64,000 bases of DNA, taken from NCBI GenBank assembly GCA_947499545.1, contig CANMOZ010000013.1, positions 48,754 through 112,753 of the forward strand, written 5' to 3'. The notes beneath the pieces are model-generated. The model searched no databases. It was not told where the DNA came from and worked only from the letters and a program-made list of their open reading frames with translations. Origin of the DNA: an uncultured Saccharospirillaceae bacterium. Its GTDB lineage: Bacteria; Pseudomonadota; Gammaproteobacteria; Pseudomonadales; Oceanobacteraceae. Below are positions 37,710 to 48,364 of the stretch, piece by piece. The position numbers and the translations under genes were made by a program. How positions within the stretch are numbered: the stretch's first letter is position 1; every line of letters starts with the position of its first letter.

Positions 37710-38468
37710 ATGGCATCTGTATCTATGCGTGACCTGCTAAAAGCAGGCGTACACTTCGGTCACCAAACACGTTACTGGAACCCTAAAATGGGTAAGTACA
37801 TCTTTGGTGCTCGTAACCGCATCCACATCATCAACCTTGAGCACACTGTACCTGCATTGAATGATGCATTGCGCCTCGTAGAAGACATGGCTTCTAAGAA
37901 GAAGCGTGTACTTTTCGTAGGTACCAAGCGTGCTGCGAGCAAAATCATTCAAGAACAAGCTGAGCGTTCTGGCATGCCTTTCGTAGCGCATCGCTGGTTG
38001 GGCGGCATGTTGACCAACTACAAAACCATTCGTCAGTCTATCCGTCGTTTCCGCGACCTTGAAGCTCAAAAAGCTGATGGCACTTTCGAAAAGCTCACTA
38101 AGAAAGAAGCGCTAATGCGTACTCGTGAAATGGAAAAGCTTGAGCGTTCCATTGGCGGTATTAAAGATATGGGCGGTCTTCCTGAAGTGCTTTTCGTTGT
38201 TGACGTTGAGCATGAGCGCATCGCGGTTCAAGAAGCCAACAAATTGGGTATCCCTGTTATCGGAATCGTAGACACCAACAGCGATCCTGATGGCGTTGAT
38301 TACGTAATTCCAGGCAACGACGACGCTATTCGCGCTATTGAAATTTACACTCGCGCAATGGCTGATGCGGTTTTGGACGGCAAACAAGCAGGCGGCGGCA
38401 AAGACGAGTTCGTTGAAGTTGCAGAAGAGAAGCAAGAAGAGCCTGCCCCAGCGCCTGCAGCGGAGTAA
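37710..38468 (+). CDS. rpsB: Ribosomal protein S2
   Basis: A 252-residue S2 protein with [50 protein letters not shown] and [26 protein letters not shown]2 joins the 30S subunit late and helps dock S1. The C-terminal tail is acidic and alanine/proline-rich, varying between species. It leads the S2/EF-Ts operon, with an attenuating terminator before tsf. Confidence 0.98.
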   Translation: MASVSMRDLLKAGVHFGHQTRYWNPKMGKYIFGARNRIHIINLEHTVPALNDALRLVEDMASKKKRVLFVGTKRAASKIIQEQAERSGMPFVAHRWLGGMLTNYKTIRQSIRRFRDLEAQKADGTFEKLTKKEALMRTREMEKLERSIGGIKDMGGLPEVLFVVDVEHERIAVQEANKLGIPVIGIVDTNSDPDGVDYVIPGNDDAIRAIEIYTRAMADAVLDGKQAGGGKDEFVEVAEEKQEEPAPAPAAE

Positions 38469-38510
38469 TCCGACAGTCGGGTTGGGTGTTTTAAACACTT
38501 GATTCTCACA

Positions 38511-38535
38511 AAAGAGGGGCTTAGCCCCTCTTTTT
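38511..38535 (+). terminator. Attenuating terminator between rpsB and tsf
   Basis: AAAGAGGGGC and GCCCCTCTTT form a perfect 10-bp stem with a TTA loop and T-run, inside the rpsB-tsf operon. It should reduce tsf relative to rpsB transcript, a known feature of this operon. Confidence 0.88.
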
Positions 38536-38577
38536 GGGTAGCGAATTCTGATGATATCAGAGTAAGAGGATAAAACG

Positions 38578-39438
38578 ATGGCAGCAATTTCTGCAGCAAT
38601 GGTTAAAGAACTGCGCGAGCTGACGGGCTTGGGCATGCTTGAGTGCAAAAAAGCACTGGCAGAAGCAGACGGTGATGTGAATAAAGCCGTTGAAGATCTT
38701 CGTAAAAAATCGGGTTTGAAAGCGGCAAAGAAAGCGGGTCGTACCGCAGCTGAAGGTGTCGTTGCGCTTCAAGTTGCCGATGACAACAGCTCCGCAGTAT
38801 TGGTTGAGATAAACTCTGAAACAGACTTCGTTGCACGCGATGCTGGTTTCTTAGCGTTTACTCAAGAAGTGTTGAAAAAAGCAGTTGAGACAGGTGAAGC
38901 TGACGTTGCTAAGTTGATGGAAGGCGAACTTGAAGAAGCGCGTCAAGGCTTAGTACAGAAAATCGGTGAGAACATTGGCGTTCGTCGTGTTGCGATCGTT
39001 AAAGGCACAATGGTTTCTGGCTACATTCACTCCAACAACCGTGTTGCAACGATCGTTGAGTTGAGCGGCGGTGATGCTGATACAGCACGCGACGTTGCGA
39101 TGCACGTAACGGCTGTAAGCCCTCGTGTTGTTCGCCCAGACGATATGCCTGCTGAACTTTTGGAAAAAGAGAAAGACATCATTCGCTCTCAGCCCGATAT
39201 GGCCGGCAAGCCAGAAGAGATTGTTGAGAAAATGATGACAGGCCGTATCAACAAGTTCTTGAAAGAGAACAGCTTGGTTGAGCAGCCATTTGTTAAAGAC
39301 CCAGATCAAAAAGTGGGTCAATTAGTAAAAGCGCAAGGCGCTGAAGTGGTATCTTTCACTCGATACGAAGTTGGTGAAGGTATTGAAGTCGAGAAAAAAG
39401 ACTTCGCCGCTGAAGTGGCAGAGCAGCTGAAAGGCTAA
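38578..39438 (+). CDS. tsf: Elongation factor Ts
   Basis: EF-Ts exchanges GDP for GTP on EF-Tu. The 286-residue protein has the N-terminal [23 protein letters not shown], the coiled [13 protein letters not shown] and the C-terminal [15 protein letters not shown] region. It follows rpsB by about 110 bases with a terminator between them and ends in its own strong terminator. Confidence 0.98.
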   Translation: MAAISAAMVKELRELTGLGMLECKKALAEADGDVNKAVEDLRKKSGLKAAKKAGRTAAEGVVALQVADDNSSAVLVEINSETDFVARDAGFLAFTQEVLKKAVETGEADVAKLMEGELEEARQGLVQKIGENIGVRRVAIVKGTMVSGYIHSNNRVATIVELSGGDADTARDVAMHVTAVSPRVVRPDDMPAELLEKEKDIIRSQPDMAGKPEEIVEKMMTGRINKFLKENSLVEQPFVKDPDQKVGQLVKAQGAEVVSFTRYEVGEGIEVEKKDFAAEVAEQLKG

Positions 39439-39453
39439 TCGCCACGCTAAGAT

Positions 39454-39479
39454 GCCGGGTTTAGCCCGGCTTTTTTTTT
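39454..39479 (+). terminator. Rho-independent terminator after tsf
   Basis: GCCGGG and CCCGGC pair around TTTAG, followed by nine T. It ends the rpsB-tsf operon before pyrH. Confidence 0.88.
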
Positions 39480-39517
39480 GAACCCCTTATTTCCAATTGG
39501 TATACGGAGAACCCTAT

Positions 39518-40252
39518 ATGCCTCCAGGTGAAAAAAGCCCTAAATACAAGCGTGTCTTGTTGAAGCTCAGTGGTGAAGCCTTGATGGGTAGAGGTGAGTT
39601 TGGTATTGATCCTAAAGTACTGGATCGTATGGCTCTTGAAGTGGGGCAGCTCATCGGCATAGGCGTTCAGGTTGGATTGGTCATAGGGGGAGGAAATCTA
39701 TTTCGCGGTGCAGCGCTCAACGAAGCTGGGCTTGATCGTGTAACGGGTGACCATATGGGGATGTTGGCAACGGTGATGAATGCCTTGGCGATGCGCGACG
39801 CATTGGAGCGGGCCAACATTCGTACACGTGTTATGTCAGCCATTCCTATGAGTGGTATTACCGAGCATTATGATCGTCGGCACGCTATCCGTTATTTGAA
39901 TTCAGGCGATGTGGTGATTTTTTCTGCAGGTACAGGGAATCCTTTTTTTACAACGGATTCAGCAGCCTGTTTGCGAGGCATTGAAATCGAAGCGGATGTT
40001 GTGTTGAAAGCGACGAATGTTGATGGTGTGTATAATGCGGATCCTAAGAAGCACCCTGATGCAACCAAGTACGATAAGTTAACGTACGATGAGGTGCTTG
40101 AGAAACAGCTAGGGGTAATGGATTTAACGGCCATTTGTCTTGCCCGTGATCACAATATGCCGGTTAGGGTGTTTGATATGCACAAACCCGGTATCATGGG
40201 GCAGATCATGGTGAGTGGTAACGACGGTACCCTAATCGTCAGAGAGGATTGA
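39518..40252 (+). CDS. pyrH: UMP kinase
   Basis: PyrH phosphorylates UMP to UDP; the bacterial hexamer is activated by GTP and inhibited by UTP. The 244-residue protein has [36 protein letters not shown] and [17 protein letters not shown] 39518 follows GGAG at good spacing; the upstream frame to 39497 is not needed. It starts the pyrH-frr-uppS-cdsA-dxr-rseP run. Confidence 0.97.
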   Translation: MPPGEKSPKYKRVLLKLSGEALMGRGEFGIDPKVLDRMALEVGQLIGIGVQVGLVIGGGNLFRGAALNEAGLDRVTGDHMGMLATVMNALAMRDALERANIRTRVMSAIPMSGITEHYDRRHAIRYLNSGDVVIFSAGTGNPFFTTDSAACLRGIEIEADVVLKATNVDGVYNADPKKHPDATKYDKLTYDEVLEKQLGVMDLTAICLARDHNMPVRVFDMHKPGIMGQIMVSGNDGTLIVRED

Positions 40253-40256
40253 AAGC

Positions 40257-40814
40257 GTGATTAACGAGATCAAGCAAGACGCTCAAGAGCGCATGCAGAA
40301 AAGCATTCACTCATTGGCAGAAGCCTTTAAAAAGATTCGTACGGGCAGAGCGTCACCCGCTATTTTGGAAGGCGTAAAAGTACCTTATTACGGTTCTGAC
40401 ATGCCCCTTCAGCAGGTTGCTAATGTGATGATAGAAGATGGTCGCACCTTGGCGATTGTCCCTTGGGAAAAACCTATGGTTCCTCAAATTGAGAAAGCCA
40501 TATTGAAATCGGATTTGGGTTTAAACCCAATGACATCAGGCGATACGATTCGTATTTCAATGCCGCCTTTGACTGAAGAAACGCGAAAAGAATTTATTAA
40601 AGCCGCTCGCGCTGAAGCTGAGAAAAGCCGTGTCTCGTTGCGAAACATTCGTCGTGATGCGAATGCAGACATTAAAGAGCTGCTTAAAGAGAAAGAAATC
40701 AGCGAAGACGAAGAGCGTTCAGGTCAAGATCAAATACAAAAAGTAACCGATAAATTTGTTTCAGAAGTGGATAAACTGCTGTCTGAAAAAGAAAAGGATT
40801 TGATGGAAGTCTAA
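40257..40814 (+). CDS. frr: Ribosome recycling factor
   Basis: The 185-residue protein splits the terminated ribosome together with EF-G. It has [21 protein letters not shown], the conserved [14 protein letters not shown] and long helices with [15 protein letters not shown]. The start is GTG with AGAGGA before it, 4 bases after pyrH. Confidence 0.98.
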   Translation: MINEIKQDAQERMQKSIHSLAEAFKKIRTGRASPAILEGVKVPYYGSDMPLQQVANVMIEDGRTLAIVPWEKPMVPQIEKAILKSDLGLNPMTSGDTIRISMPPLTEETRKEFIKAARAEAEKSRVSLRNIRRDANADIKELLKEKEISEDEERSGQDQIQKVTDKFVSEVDKLLSEKEKDLMEV

Positions 40815-40907
40815 AGGCTACGTGTAAATGAGATTGAGTAAGGAACGTTGAGGTTCCTTCTCAGTCTATGTTGGCCTCATTACTTCCTATGCATAAGAGG
40901 TTACTTG

Positions 40908-41663
40908 ATGTCTGCCCCTCTCCCTGAATTGGATCAGTTACCCAAGCATGTTGCCATTATCATGGATGGTAATAATCGGTGGGCCGCTAAGCGACATTTG
41001 CCCGGAGTGTCTGGTCATAAGCGTGGGGTGAAGGCTGTTCGTAAGGTCATTGAGGCGGCAGCCAGGTTAGAGATTAAGGCACTTACACTCTTTGCATTTA
41101 GCAGTGAAAATTGGCAACGACCCGCCGCCGAAGTGTCTGCATTAATGAAGTTGTTTTTGACAGCGTTGAAGCGTGAATCTCAGAAAATTCACGAGCATAA
41201 TATGCGCCTTCGGGTGATTGGGGATCTAAGCGCGTTTTCAGTCGAGATAAGGGAATATATACAAAAAGCCGAGGCCTTGACGGTTGACAATACAGGGTTG
41301 CAATTAAATATAGCCGCTAACTATGGCGGACGTTGGGATATCGTAAACGCAGCCCAACAAGCGATAAAAGACGCTATGGAAGGGCGGCTACAACCTGATG
41401 ATTTGGATGAAGCGCTGTTCCAACGTTATACCGCTTTAAGCGAACTGCCACCTCCGGACTTATGCATTCGAACCAGTGGTGAGCGTCGGATCAGCAACTT
41501 TTTGCTTTGGCAAATGGCTTATACAGAGTTTTATTTTACCCCTGTTCTGTGGCCAGATTTCACTGAAGCAACCTTTTATGAAGCCCTTTCTGACTACAGT
41601 GTGCGGACACGTCGATTTGGCCGAACTGACCAGCAGTTACAGGAAACCCCATCCAGTGCTTAA
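40908..41663 (+). CDS. uppS: Undecaprenyl diphosphate synthase (cis-prenyltransferase)
   Basis: UppS makes the C55 lipid carrier for peptidoglycan and O-antigen. The 251-residue protein has the catalytic aspartate in HVAIIMDGNNRWAAKR, the LTLFAFSSENWQRP region, and the C-terminal PDLCIRTSGERRISNFLLWQ. ATG 40908 follows AGAGG. The last bases overlap the start of cdsA. Confidence 0.97.
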   Translation: MSAPLPELDQLPKHVAIIMDGNNRWAAKRHLPGVSGHKRGVKAVRKVIEAAARLEIKALTLFAFSSENWQRPAAEVSALMKLFLTALKRESQKIHEHNMRLRVIGDLSAFSVEIREYIQKAEALTVDNTGLQLNIAANYGGRWDIVNAAQQAIKDAMEGRLQPDDLDEALFQRYTALSELPPPDLCIRTSGERRISNFLLWQMAYTEFYFTPVLWPDFTEATFYEALSDYSVRTRRFGRTDQQLQETPSSA

Positions 41664-42510
41664 GCAACGATTTTTAACCGGTATCATTTTAGCTCCGCTT
41701 GTTTTGGCGGCAATTTTTTTATTGCCATCGACGGGTTTTCTGTTATTCATTGGTGGCGTGATAGCGCTGGGTGCTTGGGAATGGGCCCGTATGTCAGGAT
41801 TGACATCTGTGGTTGGTCAAATCAGCTTTTCAGTTGTCTTAGTGACAATTCTGGCGGGATTATATTGGATGTTGCCCCCCTCCATTTTACCGTTACTCCT
41901 TGGAGGATTAATACTGGGTTGGCTCTTGGCTTTTCTGTTGGTTGTGTCTTATCCCAACAGTAGCGTTTATTGGAAGCCGATTGCAGTTCGTTTAGCAATG
42001 GGGTGTTGGGTATTGGGGACTTTTTGGCTGTCACTGGTTTTATTAGAAAGTATGAACGTAAACCTGACGTCGACTGATCATGCTCTAACTTTTCGTGGAG
42101 CGTCAGTGCTCAGTATTTTATTGATTATTTGGAGCGCTGATACCGGCGCTTACTTTTCAGGAAAAGCCCTTGGAAAGCGTAAGTTGGCGCCTAAAGTTAG
42201 TCCTGGTAAGTCTTGGGAAGGGGTTGTAGGCGGCTTGATTGCTTCAGGTGTAACAGCCACTTTGTTGCACTATAGCTTGGGAAGTACGCTAAAAATTGCT
42301 GATACAGGCCTATTGCTGGTTATTTTAGCAGTCCTTTTTATTACCGCGCTTTCTGTTCTTGGTGATCTATTTGAATCCATGTTTAAACGGCAGTCTGGCT
42401 TTAAAGACAGTAGCCAGTTACTGCCTGGTCATGGCGGAATACTTGATCGAATTGATAGTTTAACGGCCGCAGTTCCTGTTTTTGTGATCTGTCTTTGGGC
42501 CTCTGTTTAG
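41656..42510 (+). CDS. cdsA: Phosphatidate cytidylyltransferase
   Basis: CdsA makes CDP-diacylglycerol from phosphatidate and CTP, the branch point of phospholipid synthesis. The 284-residue membrane protein has about eight hydrophobic segments and the family signature near the C-terminus (GDLFESMFKRQSGFKDSSQL then LPGHGGILDRIDSL). The start is taken as GTG 41656, overlapping the uppS stop by 8 bases with AGGA upstream; longer starts run through uppS in another frame. Confidence 0.95.
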   Translation: MLKQRFLTGIILAPLVLAAIFLLPSTGFLLFIGGVIALGAWEWARMSGLTSVVGQISFSVVLVTILAGLYWMLPPSILPLLLGGLILGWLLAFLLVVSYPNSSVYWKPIAVRLAMGCWVLGTFWLSLVLLESMNVNLTSTDHALTFRGASVLSILLIIWSADTGAYFSGKALGKRKLAPKVSPGKSWEGVVGGLIASGVTATLLHYSLGSTLKIADTGLLLVILAVLFITALSVLGDLFESMFKRQSGFKDSSQLLPGHGGILDRIDSLTAAVPVFVICLWASV

Positions 42511-42522
42511 GCTGATGCCGTT

Positions 42523-43719
42523 ATGAGAACAGATACGAATAAACCTGTGTCCCTGTGCGTCTTGGGTGCAACAGGATCCATTGGTCAAAGCACTTTAGAT
42601 ATCATTCGTCGAAACCCACATCAATATCGTCTGGCCTCTGCCAGTGGGTTTTCGAATATGAAGCTGATGGCAGATATTTGTCTCGAGTTTCGTCCCAAAA
42701 CGATTGTCGTTGGATCTAACAGCAACGCAGCTCAATTAAAAGCGTCATTACCTTCAGATGTGTTGCCGAACATCATGGTCGGTAACGATGCTTTGGACGA
42801 ATTGGCAGCTGACCCTAGGACGAGTACTTTAGTTGCTGCCATCGTCGGGGCGGCTGGTCTTTCCTCAACCTTGAGTGCCGTTAGGGCAGGCAAACGTGTT
42901 TTGCTAGCCAATAAGGAAGCCCTTGTCATGAGTGGCGCTTTATTGATGGAAGCAGCAAAAGAGTCAGGCGCTACCTTATTGCCGATTGACAGCGAACATA
43001 ACGCCATCTTCCAGTGTTTGAGTGACCATCGACAACGTCATTGTGATTTAAGTGAAGCCAGTGAAATTAAGAAAGTCCTGTTAACAGCTTCAGGAGGGCC
43101 TTTCAGGGGTAAAAGTCGAGAAGAGCTGCTGCAGGTGACGCCCAGCCAAGCATTAGATCACCCAAACTGGTCAATGGGGCCTAAAATCTCTATTGATTCT
43201 GCCACCATGATGAACAAGGGGCTTGAATTGATAGAAGCTTGTTGGCTGTTCAATCTTCAAGCACATCAAGTAGAAGTTGTGATACACCCTCAAAGCTTCA
43301 TTCATTCCATGGTTGAATACATTGATGGCTCTGTGATTGCTCAGATGGGCTTGCCAGATATGCGAACACCCATTGCTCATGCTTTGGCCTGGCCAGAGCG
43401 CATACTGAGCGGGGTGAAATCACCGATTTGGTCCCAGCTTGGTCCGTTGACCTTTGAAGCCCCCGACTTGGAAGCTTTTCCTTGTTTGAAGTTGGCTATA
43501 GAGGCTTTGTCGGCTGGAGGCATTGCACCAACAGTATTAAATGCGGTGAATGAAGTGGCGGTTGAAGCATTCATTGCGGAACAAATCTCATTTATGAGTA
43601 TCCCAGATTTGGTGTCAGAAGCGTTGGCAGCGACTGAAAACCGCAGTGCTGTTTCGGTTGAAGCCATCATGGAAGCGGACTCTTGGGCGCGAGCCTGGGC
43701 ACGTCAACACTTAAAATGA
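42523..43719 (+). CDS. dxr: 1-deoxy-D-xylulose 5-phosphate reductoisomerase
   Basis: Dxr (IspC) performs the first committed step of the MEP isoprenoid pathway. The 398-residue protein has the NADPH site LGATGSIGQSTLDIIRRN, LLANKEALVMSG, LPIDSEHNAIFQCL with the metal ligands and SIDSATMMNKGLELIEA. It feeds the substrates used by UppS and IspB in this window. The start lies 12 bases after cdsA. Confidence 0.97.
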   Translation: MRTDTNKPVSLCVLGATGSIGQSTLDIIRRNPHQYRLASASGFSNMKLMADICLEFRPKTIVVGSNSNAAQLKASLPSDVLPNIMVGNDALDELAADPRTSTLVAAIVGAAGLSSTLSAVRAGKRVLLANKEALVMSGALLMEAAKESGATLLPIDSEHNAIFQCLSDHRQRHCDLSEASEIKKVLLTASGGPFRGKSREELLQVTPSQALDHPNWSMGPKISIDSATMMNKGLELIEACWLFNLQAHQVEVVIHPQSFIHSMVEYIDGSVIAQMGLPDMRTPIAHALAWPERILSGVKSPIWSQLGPLTFEAPDLEAFPCLKLAIEALSAGGIAPTVLNAVNEVAVEAFIAEQISFMSIPDLVSEALAATENRSAVSVEAIMEADSWARAWARQHLK

Positions 43720-43821
43720 CCTTGCTTTAAATTCAGAGCTGAATTCATCATTGATGGGTGTGCCATCCGATGGTGTGTGGTATGGTCTTGCGCGTCAAGC
43801 TTAAGGAATGTGGATCTATCT

Positions 43822-45177
43822 ATGTGGGATCTGTTTATCACAGTTGCTTCCTTTGTGGTAACCATCGGGCTGTTAGTGACGGTTCATGAATTTGGACATT
43901 TTTGGGTTGCTCGTCGTTGTGGTGTAAAAGTACTGACGTTCTCAATTGGGTTTGGGAAAGCGCTGTGGCGCCGCAAAGATAAACAAGGTACGGAATATGT
44001 GATCGCCAGTATCCCATTGGGCGGTTACGTGAAGATGCTTGATGCCCGAGAGGTCGAGCATGTTCCAGTGGATTTACAGCACCAAGAATTTACACAAAAA
44101 TCTGTCCTGCAGCGTATTGCCATCGTGTCTGCTGGCCCAATAGCGAATTTTCTATTTGCCATCTTTGCGTATTGGTTGATGTTTATGGCGGGCATTACTC
44201 AAATACGCCCAGACATTGGCCAGATCACTCCTGATTCTATTGCTAGCAAGGCCGGTTTGGTTTCTGATACTGGCAAAATCCATTCGATAGATGCGACGCC
44301 TGTAGAAAGCTGGTCTGATGTTGGATTGCAACTGCTGAAACGTATTGGAGAAACGGGCGAGATCTCGTTGAGTGTAGAATCCGGTGGTGCGATCGAAAAC
44401 TATCAACTAGCTATTTCAGATTGGTTAAGTGATGCAGAACAACCGAATCCACTGAGTGATTTGGGTATTTCTCCCAAAAGACCGAGTACCCCCGCCATAT
44501 TGGCTGGTGTCATTGAAGGCGGAGCTGGCCAAAAAGCAGGGTTGCAGCCCGGTGATGAAATCATAGAAGCGGCAGGTGAGCCTATCCAGCACTGGATGGA
44601 TTTGGTTGATAAAATCCAACGCAGTCCAAATATTCCGCTCCCCATTAGGATTGAACGTCAAAACCAACAGCTGGATTTGATCCTTGTGCCGCAGTCCCAC
44701 TCAGAATCAGGTAAAACCATTGGGCTGGCCGGTATTCAAGTCAAGCAACAGCCCTTGCCAGACGGTTGGCTAGTGGTAAAACGGCTGGGGCCGATAGACG
44801 CGCTATTCGCAGGTGTCGAACGAACCTGGGATGTATCAATCGCAGTATTGGATGGCATTAAGAAACTTATATTGGGGTCGCTTTCTGTTAAAAACTTGAG
44901 CGGACCTATCACCATTGCTAAAGTAGCCGGCGATCAAGCGCAGCAGGGACCCGAAGCCTTTATTGGTTTTTTGGCTTACATCAGTATCATGCTTGGTATC
45001 ATGAATCTTCTCCCTGTTCCGGTATTGGATGGCGGACACCTAATGTTTTATTTGGTAGAAGCTGTGCGCGGCAAGCCATTGTCGGATCGTGTACAGCAGC
45101 TCAGCTTGAGTTTAGGGATTGCCGTTTTGCTTGGGGTTATGACCATCGCCATCGTCAATGACATCAGCCGGCTATAA
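43822..45177 (+). CDS. rseP: Site-2 intramembrane zinc protease RseP
   Basis: RseP cleaves the anti-sigma factor RseA after DegS, releasing sigma-E when outer-membrane assembly fails. The 451-residue protein has the zinc motif HEFGH in an N-terminal membrane segment, two PDZ domains in the periplasm and the second metal site NLLPVPVLDGGHL near the C-terminus. Its place right before bamA, skp and the lpx genes fits its role. ATG 43822 is chosen because MWDLF begins the first helix. Confidence 0.96.
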   Translation: MWDLFITVASFVVTIGLLVTVHEFGHFWVARRCGVKVLTFSIGFGKALWRRKDKQGTEYVIASIPLGGYVKMLDAREVEHVPVDLQHQEFTQKSVLQRIAIVSAGPIANFLFAIFAYWLMFMAGITQIRPDIGQITPDSIASKAGLVSDTGKIHSIDATPVESWSDVGLQLLKRIGETGEISLSVESGGAIENYQLAISDWLSDAEQPNPLSDLGISPKRPSTPAILAGVIEGGAGQKAGLQPGDEIIEAAGEPIQHWMDLVDKIQRSPNIPLPIRIERQNQQLDLILVPQSHSESGKTIGLAGIQVKQQPLPDGWLVVKRLGPIDALFAGVERTWDVSIAVLDGIKKLILGSLSVKNLSGPITIAKVAGDQAQQGPEAFIGFLAYISIMLGIMNLLPVPVLDGGHLMFYLVEAVRGKPLSDRVQQLSLSLGIAVLLGVMTIAIVNDISRL

Positions 45178-45188
45178 AACAGTTATCA

Positions 45189-47579
45189 ATGAGATTGGCA
45201 GTAGACAACCTTATGGTTAAACAACTTTGTGCGTTGCTCGCTGTGGTGAGTGCTTCAAGTGCCTGGGCCGAAGCTTTTCGTGTATCTGATATACGAGTAG
45301 AAGGGCTGCAGCGTATTTCGGCTGGGAGTGTCTTTGGATCTTTCCCTGTTAATGTTGGCGATCAAGTCAATGATGAACAAATCGCCCAAGCAACGCATCA
45401 GCTGTATCAAAGCGGCTACTTTAATGACATTGAAATTTTCCGTGATGGAAATGCTTTGGTCATCGCGGTTGTTGAGCTGCCTTCCATTGCCAAGCTGGAA
45501 ATTGAAGGTAACAAATCGATCGACACCGATACGTTGAAAAGCGGTTTGAAAAAGGCAGGGCTAGCAGAAGGTGATATTTTCAAGCGTTCAACCTTGGATC
45601 GTCTTGGTTTAGAGTTGGAGCGCCAATATGTCGCTCAAGGACGTTATGACGCAAAAATAGAAACAGAAGTCGAATCCTTGCCGCGCAATAGAATCAGCCT
45701 TTTAATCAATATTGAAGAAGGCAATCCTGCCAGTATTAAGCGCATTAACATCGTTGGTAACGATCGTTTTCCTAAGAAAGAGCTATTAAAAGTATTTGAG
45801 TTAAGTAATGGCCATTTTTGGTCTTTTTACTCTAAAGATGATAAATACGTCCGTGAAAAATTATCAGGTGACTTGGAACGATTAAGGTCATATTACCTTG
45901 ATCGAGGCCATGTTCGTTTTGAGATTGAATCAACTCAAGTAGCTCTTGCGCCTGCCAAAGATGATGTGTTTGTAACCATTAATGTTCATGAAGGGGATAT
46001 ATATTCCATTAATTCAGTGAAGTTGGCCGGTAAATTCGAAGTGCCTGAGAAAGATCTGCAACGTCTGATACTTATGAAAGAGGGTGATACCTACTCCAGG
46101 CAAGAGATCACTTTAACGTCTGAACTGATTACCAAACGCTTAGGGAATGATGGGTTTGCATTTGCCAAAGTAAAAGGCATTCCAAAAATTAATGACGACG
46201 ATAAAACGGTCGATTTAACTTTTTTTGTAGATCCTGGTCGTAGAACTTATGTTCGTCGTATTAACTTTGAAGGCAATGCTGGAACCTTGGATGAAGTATT
46301 GCGGCGTGAAATGAGACAAATGGAAGGGGGGTGGGCATCAACTGAACTGATCGAGGCCTCCAAAACTCGTCTAGAACGTTTACCTTATATTAAAGGCGTC
46401 AATGTTGAAACGACGCCAGTACCAGGAACGGATGATCAGGTTGATGTTAACTTTAAGGTTGAAGAGCAGCACAGTGGCAGCGTCCAGTTCAGTGTAGGGT
46501 ACTCTCAACAGCAAGGCACAATTCTTGGATTGAGTGCGAGTCAAAATAACTTTCTTGGGACAGGTAAGAAAGTATCGGCAAAAGCAACGCGAAATAAAAT
46601 CAGCAACAATTATGAATTTGGATATTTGAACCCTTATTACACGGTTGATGGTGTCAGTCGCGGCTATAATCTCTACTTCCAAGAAACAAACTTTAAGGAA
46701 ATTAAAAACTACAGTGATTATTCTGTTGATCGGTATGGGGTAACCAATACGTTTGGATTGCCAATCGATCAAAACCAACGCCTAACCTTTGAATTGGATT
46801 TAAGTAGAACGGATGTTGATGCTAGGGAAAATGGCATCGTTGAAGAAATTCGAGAATTCGTTGAGGATAAAGGGGATGGGTTTACTGAGTTAACTGGTTC
46901 CGCTGCTTGGCGTTACTCCACATTGAATCGAGGTATATTTCCAACAAAAGGTAACTCTGTTGTATTAAAATCTGAGGTTTCAGTCCCTGGAAGTGAATTA
47001 GAGTACTACAAACTGATATCCCAAACGCAAAACTACTTTTCAATCACCGATGACTGGGGTTTTCGTTTTAGAACAGAGCTGGGTTACGGTGATAGTTATG
47101 ATGATACCCGCGGGTTACCCTTTTTCAGGAATTTCTCTGCAGGAGGGGTGGGTTCAATTAGAGGGTATAGTCGCTCAAGCCTTGGTCCGAAGGGTGTAGA
47201 AATAAAAGATGGGCAGTACGTGGAAGGCGATACGTTAGGTGGGAACCTGTTGACTGAAGCCAGTGTGGAATTCTTCTTCCCATTACCCTTTATTGAAGAT
47301 CAGCGCTCGGTTAGAGCCGCCCTGTTTTTAGATGCTGGTAACGCCTTTACAACAGAGTGTATAGAGTTAGATGACAATATACCTGTTACCTCTGTGAAAA
47401 AAGACAAGCCCAGTTGTAAGGAAGGTTTTGTTGCCGAGGAAGTTCGGTTTGGAACGGGTTTAAGCGTAACTTGGATTACAGCTATTGCTCCTCTTACTTT
47501 TACCTTCGGCCGAGCATTAAACCCTGAAAAGGATGACGACACTGAAGGATTTGAGTTCTCTTTAGGTCAGGTTTTCTGA
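45189..47579 (+). CDS. bamA: Outer membrane protein assembly factor BamA
   Basis: BamA inserts beta-barrel proteins into the outer membrane. The 796-residue protein has a signal peptide ending near SAWA, five POTRA domains to about residue 425 (first: FRVSDIRVEGLQRISAGSV) and a 16-strand barrel with the conserved VGSIRGYSRSSLGP and a terminal FSLGQVF. An in-frame ATG at 45213 would shorten the signal by 8 residues and is equally possible. It acts with BamD, encoded at 27441. Confidence 0.97.
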   Translation: MRLAVDNLMVKQLCALLAVVSASSAWAEAFRVSDIRVEGLQRISAGSVFGSFPVNVGDQVNDEQIAQATHQLYQSGYFNDIEIFRDGNALVIAVVELPSIAKLEIEGNKSIDTDTLKSGLKKAGLAEGDIFKRSTLDRLGLELERQYVAQGRYDAKIETEVESLPRNRISLLINIEEGNPASIKRINIVGNDRFPKKELLKVFELSNGHFWSFYSKDDKYVREKLSGDLERLRSYYLDRGHVRFEIESTQVALAPAKDDVFVTINVHEGDIYSINSVKLAGKFEVPEKDLQRLILMKEGDTYSRQEITLTSELITKRLGNDGFAFAKVKGIPKINDDDKTVDLTFFVDPGRRTYVRRINFEGNAGTLDEVLRREMRQMEGGWASTELIEASKTRLERLPYIKGVNVETTPVPGTDDQVDVNFKVEEQHSGSVQFSVGYSQQQGTILGLSASQNNFLGTGKKVSAKATRNKISNNYEFGYLNPYYTVDGVSRGYNLYFQETNFKEIKNYSDYSVDRYGVTNTFGLPIDQNQRLTFELDLSRTDVDARENGIVEEIREFVEDKGDGFTELTGSAAWRYSTLNRGIFPTKGNSVVLKSEVSVPGSELEYYKLISQTQNYFSITDDWGFRFRTELGYGDSYDDTRGLPFFRNFSAGGVGSIRGYSRSSLGPKGVEIKDGQYVEGDTLGGNLLTEASVEFFFPLPFIEDQRSVRAALFLDAGNAFTTECIELDDNIPVTSVKKDKPSCKEGFVAEEVRFGTGLSVTWITAIAPLTFTFGRALNPEKDDDTEGFEFSLGQVF

Positions 47580-47676
47580 TGTAAAAGAGACAGGGGTAAG
47601 GAAAACGAACGCTGGGTTTTAGTGTCGTTTTGAAAAATACTGGTATTTAATTGAAATGGTTATTTGGAGAATGAAT

Positions 47677-48189
47677 ATGAAATTTTTAATTCCGCGATTG
47701 TTTATGCTGCTTGCAGTATTACCCCTAGCTGCGTCAGCGACAGCAGAAATGAAAATTGCGGTGATTGATTTTCAAAAAGCACTGATGATGACTGATGCCG
47801 CTAAGGCAGTGCGAGATAAAATTCAAAAGGAAGTGAAAATTGATCAAGGTAAGGCTCAGTCACTGCAAAGTGAGTTAAAAGAGCTTAATGATAAATTACA
47901 GAAAGATGGCGCTATTATGAGCGCTGATGAGAAGAAAAAACTCAATGGTCAGTTCCAAGAAAAGAAAAGTGAACTCCAATTTTACGCGGGTAAAATGCAA
48001 AAAACGGCTCAGAAGATGGAGCAAGAGTTTTTGATGGAGTATGGCCCAACGGCAGAAAAAGTGGCTCAAGAGTTAATTAAAGAAAAAGGTTATGACATGG
48101 TGTTGAATCGTAATGCTGTTGCCCATGCTTTACCTGAGCATGACTTGACCAAAGAGCTGCTGGATAAATTGAATAAAGCCTTGAAGTAA
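47677..48189 (+). CDS. skp: Periplasmic chaperone Skp (OmpH)
   Basis: Skp holds unfolded outer-membrane proteins in the periplasm for delivery to BamA. The 170-residue protein has a signal peptide (MKFLIPRLFMLLAVLPLAASATA), the strand KIAVIDFQKALM and long coiled tentacles rich in Lys, Gln and Glu. GGAGA lies before ATG 47677. It sits in its usual place between bamA and lpxD. Confidence 0.93.
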   Translation: MKFLIPRLFMLLAVLPLAASATAEMKIAVIDFQKALMMTDAAKAVRDKIQKEVKIDQGKAQSLQSELKELNDKLQKDGAIMSADEKKKLNGQFQEKKSELQFYAGKMQKTAQKMEQEFLMEYGPTAEKVAQELIKEKGYDMVLNRNAVAHALPEHDLTKELLDKLNKALK

Positions 48190-48364
48190 TATTGATAATT
48201 AGGGTAATGCAGAACCCCTGCTTGTCGATTATTTATGCCGGTGGAGACGTCTCGCGCTCTAGCCGGAAGTTTTTTAGGTAGCTGCTGATTTTGAGATGCC
48301 TTCCCTTACGGTAAATGAAAAACAGTAGTACATTAGAGTTGATGGTTGTTATAGAGACAATGCT

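Noticed and set aside
38112-38648. Long antisense frames over rpsB and tsf
   Set aside because: They are mirror frames of highly biased ribosomal genes, with no ribosome sites.
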